A stretch of DNA of 64,000 bases from Gemmatimonadota bacterium. GTDB taxonomy: Bacteria; Gemmatimonadota; Gemmatimonadetes; Longimicrobiales; Gaopeijiaceae. The position numbers and the translations under genes are program-made. Under the pieces are notes generated by a model that worked only from the letters and a program-made list of their open reading frames with translations, ran no database searches and had not been told where the DNA came from. Of the stretch, positions 14,730 through 22,811 are shown one piece after another; position 1 is the first letter of the stretch; each line of letters begins with the position of its first letter. The DNA is taken from the NCBI GenBank assembly GCA_016209885.1, contig JACQVF010000078.1, forward strand, positions 1-64,000. The letters are read 5' to 3'.

Positions 14730-17700
14730 CTATCTGCGCTCCCACTTCTGGCGGCTCAGGAGTTCGAGCGGCTGCTGGCGGCGCCGGGCGAGCTGCTCGC
14801 TCAGCGCGCGGAGCCCGGCACCGGTGAGGACCCCAAAGCGGGCCTCGGCCGCCTCGAGCTCGCGGGCCAGGAGTTCCATTCGCCGGAGCTGGGAGTCCGT
14901 GGGCCGGCCCTCGTAACCGTTCACCGCGCCGTACAGCGCTACCAGCTTCTCCCGCAGCCGCTCCTCGCCGGCGAGAAAGCCCGCCTCGCTCGTGGCGACC
15001 AGGCCCGCGCGGAACGCATCGAGCCGCTCCGCATACGCGACGAGGGCACGAGACGGCGCTCCCTGCGTACCCGGCTCCGCGGCCCGCGCTCGCGCCCGGT
15101 CCCGCAGCTCAATGATCGCGTCCACCATATAGGCGAGCCGCTCGACCATCGCGTAGAGGGTGAGCGCCGTGCGGTCCTGCAACGCGCGGTCTTCGGGCGT
15201 GCTCGCGGTTCGCGGGTCGGCCACGAGAGTCATGGTCGCCTCGAGGGTCGTATCGCCCTTCACCAGCCTCATCGTGTACGTGCCCTCCGGGACGCGCGGC
15301 CCGAGTAACGCGAATGGCTGAGTGACGAGGGAGGCGGCGGGCGGTACGCGCGGCGGCCGCAGGCGCATGGGCCACTCGACGCGGTTGAGGCCGCGGCGCG
15401 TCCCACCCGGGTGCGTGGCCACGAGGTTGCCGCCGGAGTCGTGGACCTCGATGCGAAGATCGCCGAACAGGTGCCGCCGCTTGAGGTGGTAGACTACGCT
15501 CGCCGCCTCGGCAGGGTTCTCGCCCACGAACTCTTCGTCTCCCGGAAACTCCTGCACCGCGGCGGGGAGCGTGAGGACGGCCGGGCGCGAGGGAAGCAGC
15601 GCGACCTCGCGCTCCACCGTCTCGCGGGTGAGATGCCGGAGGGGAGTGATGTCGTCCAGGATATAGAGGCCACGCCCGTGGGTGGCGATGGCGAGGTCGT
15701 GCTCCCGCGGGTGGATCTGCAGGTCGCGGACCGCCACCCTCGGCAGCTTCCCCTCGAAGCGGGCCCAGCTCCGGCCGCGGTCCAGCGAGATGAACAGCCC
15801 CAGCTCCGTGCCCAGGAAAAGGAGATCGGGGCTTACGGGGTCCTCGCGGATCACGTGGGCATATCCCTCCAGCGCGGCCGTCGCCAGTGGCTCCCAGCGC
15901 TCGCCGAAATCGGCCGTGCGGTACACGTACGTCCGCATGTCCCCGGCGTAGTGCCCGTCGAATGCGGCGTAGGCGATGCCCTCGGCCAGGCGTCCGGCTT
16001 CCACGTGCGAGACCCAGAGGTTCGGAGGCAGCCCCGGGACGTTGTCCACCACGTTCTTCCACGTGCCGCCGCCATCGCGGGTGACCTGGAGGTTGCCGTC
16101 GTCCGTGCCCACCCAGATCACGTCCGCGTTCCGCGGCGCCTCGCTGATCGTGTAGATCGTCGTGTGGTTCTCGGCTGTGGAGTTGTCGATCGTCAGACCG
16201 CCGGACTCCTTCTGCCGTTGCTTCGCCGGGTCGTTCGTCGTGAGGTCCGGCGAGAGCCGCTCCCACGACTCGCCCCGGTCGCGCGAGCGGAAAAGGAACT
16301 GGGCACCGAGGTACAGCGTGCCCGGCCGGCCCGCTGAGAGGTGGACCGGCGTGTTCCAGTTGAAGCGGAGCTCGGGCTCGCCGTCCCGGGGATAGGGCTT
16401 GATGTCCTTGGTCTCGCCCGTGGACTTGCGCACCCGCAGCAGGTTGCCGCCCTGGAACTCGACATAGGCGATATCCGGGTCCGCGAGGTCGGGGTAGGCG
16501 TGAAAACCGTCGCCGAAGCCGATGTTCCTCCAGTGCCGGTTCTGGATGCCACCGACCGCGCGGGACGGACCCATCCAGCTCCCGTTGTCCTGAAGACCGC
16601 CGTACACGTTGTAGGGCTGCTCCATGTCGTAGGCGACCTCGTAGAACTGCGAGATCGGAAGCGCCTTGACGTGACGCCAGTGAGCGCCGCGGTCGCGGGA
16701 GACGTAGACGCCGCCGTCCGTGCCGAGGACGAGCTCGTGCGGGTCCTCCGGGTTGATCCAGAGGGCGTGGTGGTCGGAGTGTACGCGCGAGCCGGAGATG
16801 AAGAACGGGGAGAACGAGCGGCCGCCGTCCGTGGAGATCGCCAGCGAGAAGCCCGGCTTGTAGACGCGGTGGAAGTCCGCGGGGTCCACGACCACCTGGG
16901 CGAAATAGAACGGTCGGGCCTGCACGCTGGCGGACGCGTTCATCTCCGTCCAGCTCTCGCCCAGGTCATCGGAGCGGTAGAGCGCGGTCCGTCGCGCCTC
17001 GACGACGGCGTAGACGACGCTGGGCCGCGAGGGCGCCACGGCGACGGCGATCCTCCCCTTCTCGCCCGCGGGCAGCCCGTTCTCGATCTTCCGCCAGGTC
17101 TCGCCGCCGTCCGTCGATTTGTAGAGGCCGCTGCCCGGTCCGCCGGACGTGAAGAAGTCGGCGCGACGCCGGAACTGCCACATGCCCGCGTAGAGGATGC
17201 GCGGGTCCTGGGGATCGAGGGCCAGGTCCGAGCAGCCCGTGTCGCGGTTCACGAAGAGCAGCCGATTCCAGGTCCTGCCGCCATCGGCGGTCCTGTATAC
17301 CCCGCGCTCGTCGTTGCCGTCCCAGAGGTGGCCAGTGGCGCAGACGAAAGCCGTGTCGCCGCCTCGAGGGGGCACTACGATCCGGGCGATGCGCTCGGAA
17401 TCCCGGAGTCCCAGGTGAGTCCACGTCGCGCCGCCGTCCGTGCTGCGGTAGACGCCCGTGCCCACGGAGACGCTGTTCCGGACCCAGGATTCGCCCGTCC
17501 CCACCCAGACGGTCTCCGGGTGCGAGGGATCCACGGCGATCGCGCCGATGGACTGCGTGTGCTCGTCGAAGACCGGCTTGAACGTGACGCCGCCATCGGT
17601 GGACTTCCAGACGCCGCCGCCCGCGGTGCCCACGTAGAGCGCGAGCGGCTTCTTCGGCACGCCGGCGATGGCGGCCACGCGCCCGCTCATGACGGCGGGG

Positions 17701-17846
17701 CCGATCGTCCGGGCCTCGAGATCGCCGAACGTGCTCGGCTCGACGGCGACCTGGCCCGCCCCGGGGACGGGCAGCGCGAATGCAAGCGCGAGGAGCCCGC
17801 TCGCCGCCGCCAGGGCGCGGCCGAGCCGTCGCCGTGCCGTGGTCAC
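14730..17846 (-). CDS. Large secreted BNR/sortilin-like beta-propeller protein
   Basis: 1038 residues with an N-terminal signal peptide (ALAAASGLLALAFALPVPG). At least nine BNR-type Asp-box motifs are visible (GGVWKSTDGGVTFKP, GVYRSTDGGATWTHL, GLYKSTDGGETWRKI, FRSRDRGESWERL and others), forming one or two beta-propellers through about residue 750. The C-terminal ~290 residues carry a beta-domain and a helical tail (ELRDRARARAAEPG, LEAAEARFGVLTGAGLRALS). Related proteins are annotated as VPS10/sortilin-like or exo-sialidase-like, but catalytic sialidase residues are not evident. Role in secretion or polymer binding is only a guess. The next gene overlaps its start (ATGA). Confidence 0.88.
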   Translation of the reverse strand: MTTARRRLGRALAAASGLLALAFALPVPGAGQVAVEPSTFGDLEARTIGPAVMSGRVAAIAGVPKKPLALYVGTAGGGVWKSTDGGVTFKPVFDEHTQSIGAIAVDPSHPETVWVGTGESWVRNSVSVGTGVYRSTDGGATWTHLGLRDSERIARIVVPPRGGDTAFVCATGHLWDGNDERGVYRTADGGRTWNRLLFVNRDTGCSDLALDPQDPRILYAGMWQFRRRADFFTSGGPGSGLYKSTDGGETWRKIENGLPAGEKGRIAVAVAPSRPSVVYAVVEARRTALYRSDDLGESWTEMNASASVQARPFYFAQVVVDPADFHRVYKPGFSLAISTDGGRSFSPFFISGSRVHSDHHALWINPEDPHELVLGTDGGVYVSRDRGAHWRHVKALPISQFYEVAYDMEQPYNVYGGLQDNGSWMGPSRAVGGIQNRHWRNIGFGDGFHAYPDLADPDIAYVEFQGGNLLRVRKSTGETKDIKPYPRDGEPELRFNWNTPVHLSAGRPGTLYLGAQFLFRSRDRGESWERLSPDLTTNDPAKQRQKESGGLTIDNSTAENHTTIYTISEAPRNADVIWVGTDDGNLQVTRDGGGTWKNVVDNVPGLPPNLWVSHVEAGRLAEGIAYAAFDGHYAGDMRTYVYRTADFGERWEPLATAALEGYAHVIREDPVSPDLLFLGTELGLFISLDRGRSWARFEGKLPRVAVRDLQIHPREHDLAIATHGRGLYILDDITPLRHLTRETVEREVALLPSRPAVLTLPAAVQEFPGDEEFVGENPAEAASVVYHLKRRHLFGDLRIEVHDSGGNLVATHPGGTRRGLNRVEWPMRLRPPRVPPAASLVTQPFALLGPRVPEGTYTMRLVKGDTTLEATMTLVADPRTASTPEDRALQDRTALTLYAMVERLAYMVDAIIELRDRARARAAEPGTQGAPSRALVAYAERLDAFRAGLVATSEAGFLAGEERLREKLVALYGAVNGYEGRPTDSQLRRMELLARELEAAEARFGVLTGAGLRALSEQLARRRQQPLELLSRQKWERR

Positions 17847-18613
17847 CGGCCGCCGGGCGGAGTCCGGGTCCCGGGCCCCGGGGCATTCGGCATGTGAAAC
17901 TGCAGATCGTCGAGCTGGACATCGAGCTCGACCCGCTCGATGATGAGGGTCTGCTCCCCCGGCCCGCTCCCGGAGATGCGGACCGAATGCGGCATCGTGA
18001 GGCCGCCCACCTCCTTGAAATCGCCGTACGTGACGCTCACCTCCACCTCGGTCCCCTGGATCGTACGCTTGGCCGTCATCCGGATGGGCAGGAAGTACTC
18101 GCTGTCGAGGTAGTAATACGAGACGTCGCCGCTCTTCAGCGTCACCTTGAGCTTGTACGCGTCGCTACCTTCGACCTGCTCCTTGCCCGCGAGCTCGATC
18201 CCGTGCCCCTTTTGCTGGTAGTCGACGAGCGGCCCGTCGAAGTCCGCGTCCTCGATCATTTGCTTGGCCATGTCTGCGGGCATGACCTCGGGAGCCGTGC
18301 GCCCCATGAACGGCATGAGCATCCAGGCGGTCTCGCCGTCGTACGCCTGGATCCCCGTCATGCCCTGCACCGTGAACTCGAGACGCGTCTTGTTCGGCCG
18401 CTTCGCCCAGCGGGTGAAGGAGGCCTCCATCCCTTGAGCCATGATCATGCGGCCGGTCATCCGCATGGAGCGGACTGCCTTCGTCTTCTCGATGCCGCCG
18501 ATCGCCTGGTAGTGGCGGTCGAGGACCTGCTGGAGCCCGAGCTCCTGGGTGCGGGCGGGCGAGACGGCGGCCGCGGCGAGGAGGGTCAGGGGGAGTAGGG
18601 TCCTGGGCATCAT
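17843..18613 (-). CDS. LolA-like outer-membrane lipoprotein-sorting protein
   Basis: 256 residues from ATG 18613 (GGAGG 5-6 bases upstream). A signal peptide (TLLPLTLLAAAAVSPARTQ) precedes a domain with strand pattern and motifs typical of the LolA/LolB-like fold used in outer-membrane lipoprotein-sorting annotations: HYQAIGGIEKTKAVRSMRMT, GMTGIQAYDGETAWMLMPFM, VSYYYLDSEYFLPIRMTAKR and VTYGDFKEVGGLTMPHSVRI. It would act in the periplasm. True lipoprotein carrier function is not proven for this subgroup. It is coupled (ATGA) to the following BNR protein, so it may help that protein's localisation or detect its ligand. Confidence 0.8.
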   Translation of the reverse strand: MMPRTLLPLTLLAAAAVSPARTQELGLQQVLDRHYQAIGGIEKTKAVRSMRMTGRMIMAQGMEASFTRWAKRPNKTRLEFTVQGMTGIQAYDGETAWMLMPFMGRTAPEVMPADMAKQMIEDADFDGPLVDYQQKGHGIELAGKEQVEGSDAYKLKVTLKSGDVSYYYLDSEYFLPIRMTAKRTIQGTEVEVSVTYGDFKEVGGLTMPHSVRISGSGPGEQTLIIERVELDVQLDDLQFHMPNAPGPGTRTPPGGR

Positions 18614-18795
18614 ACGTGCCTCCCTGTAGTTCGTCAGCGACCTGCTGCGCCGGGAGGGCCGCCGCAAGCGATCGCGGCCGGCCAAATCGTCTACGAGGAT
18701 ACCGTCGCGATCCGTCAACCGCTGAGCACTCCCGCGCGCTGCGACGGGACGCAGTCCGGGCTTCTGCCAGTGCGCACCTCGCTTCCGCGCCACGC

Positions 18796-20358
18796 TCACC
18801 GCGAGCAGCGCACGGACAGGATGGGTGGCAGGTGCTCCGCGAAGGTGGACCACGTTCTGCCGGCGTCCGCCGAGCCGAAAAGCTCCCCGGACTCAGCGCC
18901 GAAATAGAGGCCGAGCGGCGCGTTGGCGTCGGTGCAGAACGCCTGCCGCAGGATCGTGAGGTAGGCGTTCTGCTGAGGGAGACCCTTCGCCCGCGCCCTC
19001 CAGTGCTGCCCGCCGTCCCGCGTCTCGTAGATCCGGAGCTTGCCCTGGGGCGTGACCCGGTCCTCGTCGCGGACCAGAGGGATCACGAAGGCGCGGTCCG
19101 GGTCATGGGGGTCCACGGCGATGGGGAACCCGAAGTCGGAGGGGAGCCCACGGTCCGTGCCGATGTCGATCCACGTCTCGCCGGCGTCGTCCGAGCGGTA
19201 CACGCCGCCGTGGAACTGCATATAGAGCGTCGCCGGCCGCAGCCGCGCGCGCTGCAGACTGTGGACGCAGTACGCGAGAGTGTTGGCCCGTGCCTCCTCG
19301 GGCACGTAACGGGGCACGAGCCCGTGGACGCCCCAGCGCCAGCTCTCGCCGCCGTCGTCGGTGATCCATACGCCCGCGGCCGAGATCCCGACGGCCAGCC
19401 GCTTGGGGTCTCCCGGCCACGTGCAGATCGAGTGGAGGCACAGTCCGCCCGCCCCCGCCTCCCACTGGGGCCGCGTCGGCTGGTCCCAGAGCGCGCGGTT
19501 GAGCGTCCAGGTGCGGCCCGCGTCCGTGCTCTTGAAAAACGCGGCGGGCGCGGCGCCGGCCCAGAGTACGCCGGGCTCGACCCCGGGCTCGATCACCCAG
19601 ATGCGGCTGACGGCCGCGCCGGCGTCCGGCGGGAAGGCCGGCCCGTCCGCCTGCTGCCACTCACCCGCGGGGTCGTTCGTGAGAAAGACATGCGGGCCAA
19701 ACTGCCAGTGGGTCACCGATGCGAGGTAGGTACCCGTTCGCGGGTCCCGCGTGGCGAACTCGACGGGGAGGCCGGGGAACGCACGCGCCACAACCTTCAT
19801 GGGACCACCTCGGGGACCGCGGAGCACGATGAGCCCTTTGCGCGTACCGACCAGGAGCTCCGCGCGTTCCGCGCGCGAGGGCCGCGAGGCAGGCAACGTG
19901 GCAGTGCGTGCCGGGACGGAGCGCTTGCCACCGGATCGGCGGCGAGCAGAGCGACGCGGCTTCGAACGCCGTTTTGCCGCGCCACGGCGTCCCGACTGTG
20001 CCCGGGTCGTGCCCCGCCGTCCGCCGAGCCGCCGCCTCCGGGGCTCACGCCGCGAGCGCGCTCGCTCCGAGCCGCCGCGCCGAGCCCGGCCCGCGCCCCC
20101 CGAGATCGCCGGGACAATGTGAAGCTCATCGCCGTCCGAGAGCGCGGTGTCCAGCGACGCTTCCGCGTCGTTCACGAACAGCTTCACGTGCTCTCGCAGC
20201 CGGCCCTGCTCATCGAGGATCCAGCCCCGCAGGCCGGCGTGCTGCACCTCGAGGCGCCGAATCACCTCGAGGGCTGTCCCGCTGGGAACGTCGAGCTGCC
20301 GAAGGCCGCCGGCTCGGTCCACGAGCGGCGACGGGAGGGTCACCGTGGGCATGTGCAT
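18796..20358 (-). CDS. MoaD/ThiS ubiquitin-like domain fused to BNR beta-propeller
   Basis: 520 residues. Residues 1-88 are a MoaD/ThiS-type ubiquitin-like domain (LDVPSGTALEVIRRLEVQHA, then LFVNDAEASLDTALSDGDEL and HIVPAISGG), including the Gly-Gly that normally forms the C-terminus. Residues ~89-165 are an extreme Arg/Ser/Gly linker. Residues ~165-520 form a cytoplasmic-type BNR propeller (LLVGTRKGLIVLRG, FFKSTDAGRTWTL, WITDDGGESWRWG, YRSDDAGETWIDI, LFGSADAGRTWSTF). No signal peptide is present. GGAGGGAG precedes the ATG. MoaD/ThiS proteins are often encoded beside this kind of propeller; here they form one frame. The Gly-Gly would need cleavage to act in sulfur transfer or conjugation. Confidence 0.82.
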   Translation of the reverse strand: MHMPTVTLPSPLVDRAGGLRQLDVPSGTALEVIRRLEVQHAGLRGWILDEQGRLREHVKLFVNDAEASLDTALSDGDELHIVPAISGGAGRARRGGSERARSRREPRRRRLGGRRGTTRAQSGRRGAAKRRSKPRRSARRRSGGKRSVPARTATLPASRPSRAERAELLVGTRKGLIVLRGPRGGPMKVVARAFPGLPVEFATRDPRTGTYLASVTHWQFGPHVFLTNDPAGEWQQADGPAFPPDAGAAVSRIWVIEPGVEPGVLWAGAAPAAFFKSTDAGRTWTLNRALWDQPTRPQWEAGAGGLCLHSICTWPGDPKRLAVGISAAGVWITDDGGESWRWGVHGLVPRYVPEEARANTLAYCVHSLQRARLRPATLYMQFHGGVYRSDDAGETWIDIGTDRGLPSDFGFPIAVDPHDPDRAFVIPLVRDEDRVTPQGKLRIYETRDGGQHWRARAKGLPQQNAYLTILRQAFCTDANAPLGLYFGAESGELFGSADAGRTWSTFAEHLPPILSVRCSR

Positions 20359-20910
20359 TCTCCCTCCAGTGCGTTTCAGGGTGGTCTCGAGACGACCCGC
20401 GAGCGCGGGGATCCCCGTGTTCCTGCTCTCGGCGTCTCGAGCGTCGAGCCGGCTGCGGGCCGCGCGCTCGAAGTCGTCGCCGGCCCCCGCGCGTGCCCCG
20501 AGAAACCGTGGGCCACGGCAGACACGTCAGCGAACACGCTCGCCGCCCAAGATGTGGGCAGGGGCGGGACGCAGCAAGCGCGCCCAGCGCGAAAGTGCCC
20601 AGCGCGGAGCGCGCGCGGGCCGCACCGGCACGCCGTGACCATGAAGGCCGCCCACCTGGCGCCCGGTCCCCCGAAGCAGGCGGTGCGGCAAGGATCGTGC
20701 GGCACGTGCGGCACGGATTGGCTTGTGTCGCGGGGAACCGAGCGTTGAACTGAACCGCTGCGCGGTGGCGGTCGTGGTGTCCTCCCGGGTAGTCGTCACT
20801 CCCGACACAAGTTGAGTGGAGCTCGCTCCGCGGCCCGGCCGAGGTGGGTCTGTGGAGTGGACGGGCCAAGTTGCGGTCTTGGCAACGCAACCCCGTCACA
20901 GGAGGGACCG
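20359..20910. other. No gene; possible left border of an integron-like cassette
   Basis: 552 bases with only shadow frames. GTTGAAC at 20744-20750 fits the GTTRRRY core consensus used at integron cassette junctions, but no partner RYYYAAC and no attC fold were found with it, so this is weak. An inverted repeat (GTTGCG/CGCAAC, 20870-20891) lies just before the next ribosome-binding site. Confidence 0.35.
20870..20891. promoter_or_regulatory. Inverted repeat upstream of the brnT-like gene
   Basis: GTTGCG at 20870-20875 pairs with CGCAAC at 20886-20891 across 10 bases. It ends 20 bases before ATG 20911. BrnTA systems autorepress through BrnA, so this could be an operator, or a leftover recombination site. 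No matching -35/-10 pair was evident. Confidence 0.3.
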
Positions 20911-21276
20911 ATGAGCGAGCTGCGCCGGAGGATGCTGACGGACCTGAGGATTCGGAGCTACGCGGAGCGGACTCAGGAGATCTACGTCGGGCGAGTGGCC
21001 GAGATGGCCGTGTACTTCAACCGTTCCCCGCAAGGGCTGAGCCGGGAGGACGTGCGGGGGTACCTACGTCACTTGAAGGAAGACCCGCTCTCGATTACAC
21101 TCGACGACCCGGACCACTCGAGCACCGAGCAGCGCTTTCTCCTGCTCGGCCGTGCAGCGACCGATCGTCTACTGATCGTGGCGATTGCGAAACGAGACGA
21201 CGCAGTGCGCATCATCAGTGCACGGCTGATGACTCGGCGTGAGAGAAGAGCCCATGAGCAACAAACCGGCCGCTGA
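20911..21276 (+). CDS. Chimera: tyrosine-recombinase N-terminal domain joined to BrnT toxin C-terminus
   Basis: 121 residues from ATG 20911 with CAGGAGG upstream. Residues 1-55 (MSELRRRMLTDLRIRSYAER, TQEIYVGRVAEM, LSREDVRGYLRHLKED) match the SAM-like N-terminal DNA-binding domain of phage/IS-associated tyrosine recombinases. From about residue 58 the sequence is BrnT: DPLSITLDDPDHSSTEQRFL, LLGRAATDRLLIVAIAKRDD, AVRIISARLMTRRERRAHE. A normal BrnT starts with ~27 residues (FEWDPxKA... type) that are missing. The junction is in frame, so a protein could be made, but RNase activity is doubtful. The antitoxin BrnA overlaps its end. Confidence 0.7.
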   Translation: MSELRRRMLTDLRIRSYAERTQEIYVGRVAEMAVYFNRSPQGLSREDVRGYLRHLKEDPLSITLDDPDHSSTEQRFLLLGRAATDRLLIVAIAKRDDAVRIISARLMTRRERRAHEQQTGR

Positions 21277-21481
21277 CGAGCTTCGTGAGGAGTATGACTT
21301 CACACCTGACCAGCTCCGCGCTGGCGTCCGTGGGAAGTACGCAGAGCGCTACGCTCGAGGCGTCAACATCGTTCGTCTTGATCCGGATGTTGCCGCCGTC
21401 TTCCCGGATTCCGAATCGGTGAACGAGGCGCTCCGTGCCCTCGCTGAGGTCATCCGAAATCGCGAACGCCGTTCGGCCTGA
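21254..21481 (+). CDS. brnA: BrnA-like antitoxin
   Basis: 75 residues from ATG 21254 (MSNKPAADELREEYDF). The pattern ELREEYDFTPDQLRAGVRGK, YAERYARGVNIVRLDPDVAA and VFPDSESVNEALRALAEV is characteristic of BrnA/CopG-type antitoxins, with a C-terminal ribbon-helix-helix for DNA binding and dimerisation. It would neutralise BrnT and repress the operon. It overlaps the toxin frame by 23 bases, as usual for brnTA. A GTT-type attC site follows 114 bases after its stop, suggesting the pair was mobilised as a gene cassette. Confidence 0.85.
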   Translation: MSNKPAADELREEYDFTPDQLRAGVRGKYAERYARGVNIVRLDPDVAAVFPDSESVNEALRALAEVIRNRERRSA

Positions 21482-21594
21482 GCGGTATCCGCCCTCCGAC
21501 GGCACCAGCGCGGCGACTCCCAGCTCAGCTAGAACCGTCGCGCTAGGCGATCCTGCATCCGTCAGTCCAAGTCGCACATCATTATCGGCCCGCG

Positions 21595-21696
21595 TCCTAA
21601 CAGGCCGCTGCAGCCGACGAGCGACGCGTGGGAACCACACGCTGCGAAGTCAAGGATCGTCCGCGCCGCTCGCGGCTGAGCGCCAAGGCGTTAGGA
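21595..21696 (+). other. Integron-type attC recombination site
   Basis: Outer boxes TCCTAAC (21595-21601) and GTTAGGA (21690-21696) are perfect inverse complements. Inside them CAGCCG-A-CGAGCG on the left pairs with CGCTCGCGGCTG on the right, leaving one extrahelical A, then CGCG/CGCG. A small GTGG/CCAC loop sits at the centre. This is the R''/L''-loop-L'/R' layout of attC sites, and the right side (GCGGCTGAGCGCCAAGGCG) is very attC-like. It points the right way to belong to the brnTA cassette. No integron integrase is present in the window. Confidence 0.65.
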
Positions 21697-22053
21697 CCTT
21701 CGCCGCCTCCGCGCGATCAAGGCTTCCAGCTCCGGTACCTGTTCGAGATCCTCCGGTCGCCGCATCGCCGGCTTCGCTTTCAGCAGCCTCTCCAGATTGA
21801 GCGCTTGGAAGCCGAGGTCGCCTGCGGCGATGTCCACTGACTGCCGGGGCGCCCTGGCATAGTCGCCCACACCCTGGACGACGTCGACGAGGTCGAGATG
21901 GCCCTCGTCCGTCGTGAGGGTCAGCACCGGCGACGCCGCAAGCGTCCGCACGTCGACAATGAAAGACCCGCCCAACTCACGAAGCTCGAGCGGCGCTCCC
22001 GCGGCTCCCGCGGCCTTTTCCTCGACAGCCGCCAACGGCGCGGGTAGATTGCG
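21691..22053 (-). pseudogene. 3' fragment of a nucleotidyltransferase-like (DUF6036-type) protein
   Basis: The frame reads LTTDEGHLDLVDVVQGVGDY ... LGFQALNLERLLKAKPAMRR, PEDLEQVPELEALIARR, matching the C-terminal half of small nucleotidyltransferase-fold proteins often found in toxin-antitoxin-like loci. The N-terminal GG/GS and DxD nucleotidyl-transfer motifs are absent. Similarity fades at about 22053, exactly at a hairpin GGGTCG-AAG-CGACCC. Its stop codon lies within the GTTAGGA box of the attC site, so the gene abuts the recombination point. Probably inactive. Confidence 0.5.
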
Positions 22054-22197
22054 GGTCGAAGCGACCCCGCTGTCCCCTCTCTGCCAGACCGTTCGGCCTG
22101 CCGGGCACTGCGTGGCGACTGGCGTTGTGGGGGTCATCTCGCGCCACACCGAGATCGCAGACAGCATGTCGCCTCGTTCCGAGGGTCGGCGTATTCC

Positions 22198-22635
22198 ATG
22201 CGGTACACGATGCGACCTCCTAGCCGCTTCAGCCCGATCGTGGCGGCGTGCGGCTGCGTCGCACTGGCGGCGGCCGGCCGCCCGCCCGCGCAGACCGCCG
22301 GAGGGCTGGCGTCGGCGCGCGCGACCAATCGCTTCGCGCCGGCTCGCGCGTTCATCCTGGGTTACATGCAGGAGCGCCGCCTTCCCTCGGTGGCGGTTGC
22401 GGTGGCGAAGGATGGCGAGATCCTGTGGGAGGAAGGATTCGGCTGGGCGGACCTCGAGCACCGGATTCCGGTCACCCCCAATGCCCCCCATTCCCTCGCC
22501 TCGATCTCGAAGCCGATGACGGCCACTGCGATTATGGAGCTGGCCCAGGAGGACAGGCTCGAGCTCGACCGGCCGGCGAACGACTACCTGGGAAGCGGCA
22601 AGCTCACCGGGCTGGCCGGCGATGCGTCCGGCTGA
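22198..22635 (+). pseudogene. 5' fragment of a beta-lactamase-related serine hydrolase
   Basis: After a signal-like segment (PIVAACGCVALAAAG), the frame has FILGYMQERRLPSVAVAVAK, DGEILWEEGFGWADLEHRIP and SLASISKPMTATAIMELAQE. SISK is the SxxK nucleophile motif of class C beta-lactamase/penicillin-binding-like hydrolases. The frame stops after about 140 residues, before the YxN and HTG motifs expected in a ~350-500-residue enzyme. Following sequence in another frame (LRDGKLSGQATAQTTEEAVY, to about 22760) could be the far C-terminus, implying an internal deletion. A start at 22210 is also possible. Confidence 0.6.
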
Positions 22636-22811
22636 GCCACACGGACCTGCGGCTGCGCGACGGCAAGCTCAGCGGCCAGGCGACGGCGCAGACCACTGAG
22701 GAGGCGGTGTATTTCGCACTGACGTCGTACGTGGAGCTGCGGCGGTCATCGAGAACCCGCTGACCGCGCGGTGCCCAGCTGCGGACTGCGCGTCACGAAC
22801 CGGAGACGTGA

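Noticed and set aside
20744-20750. GTTGAAC as a second attC site
   Set aside because: Only the simple core matches. No inverse box or stem could be found upstream, so I mention it only as a possible cassette border.
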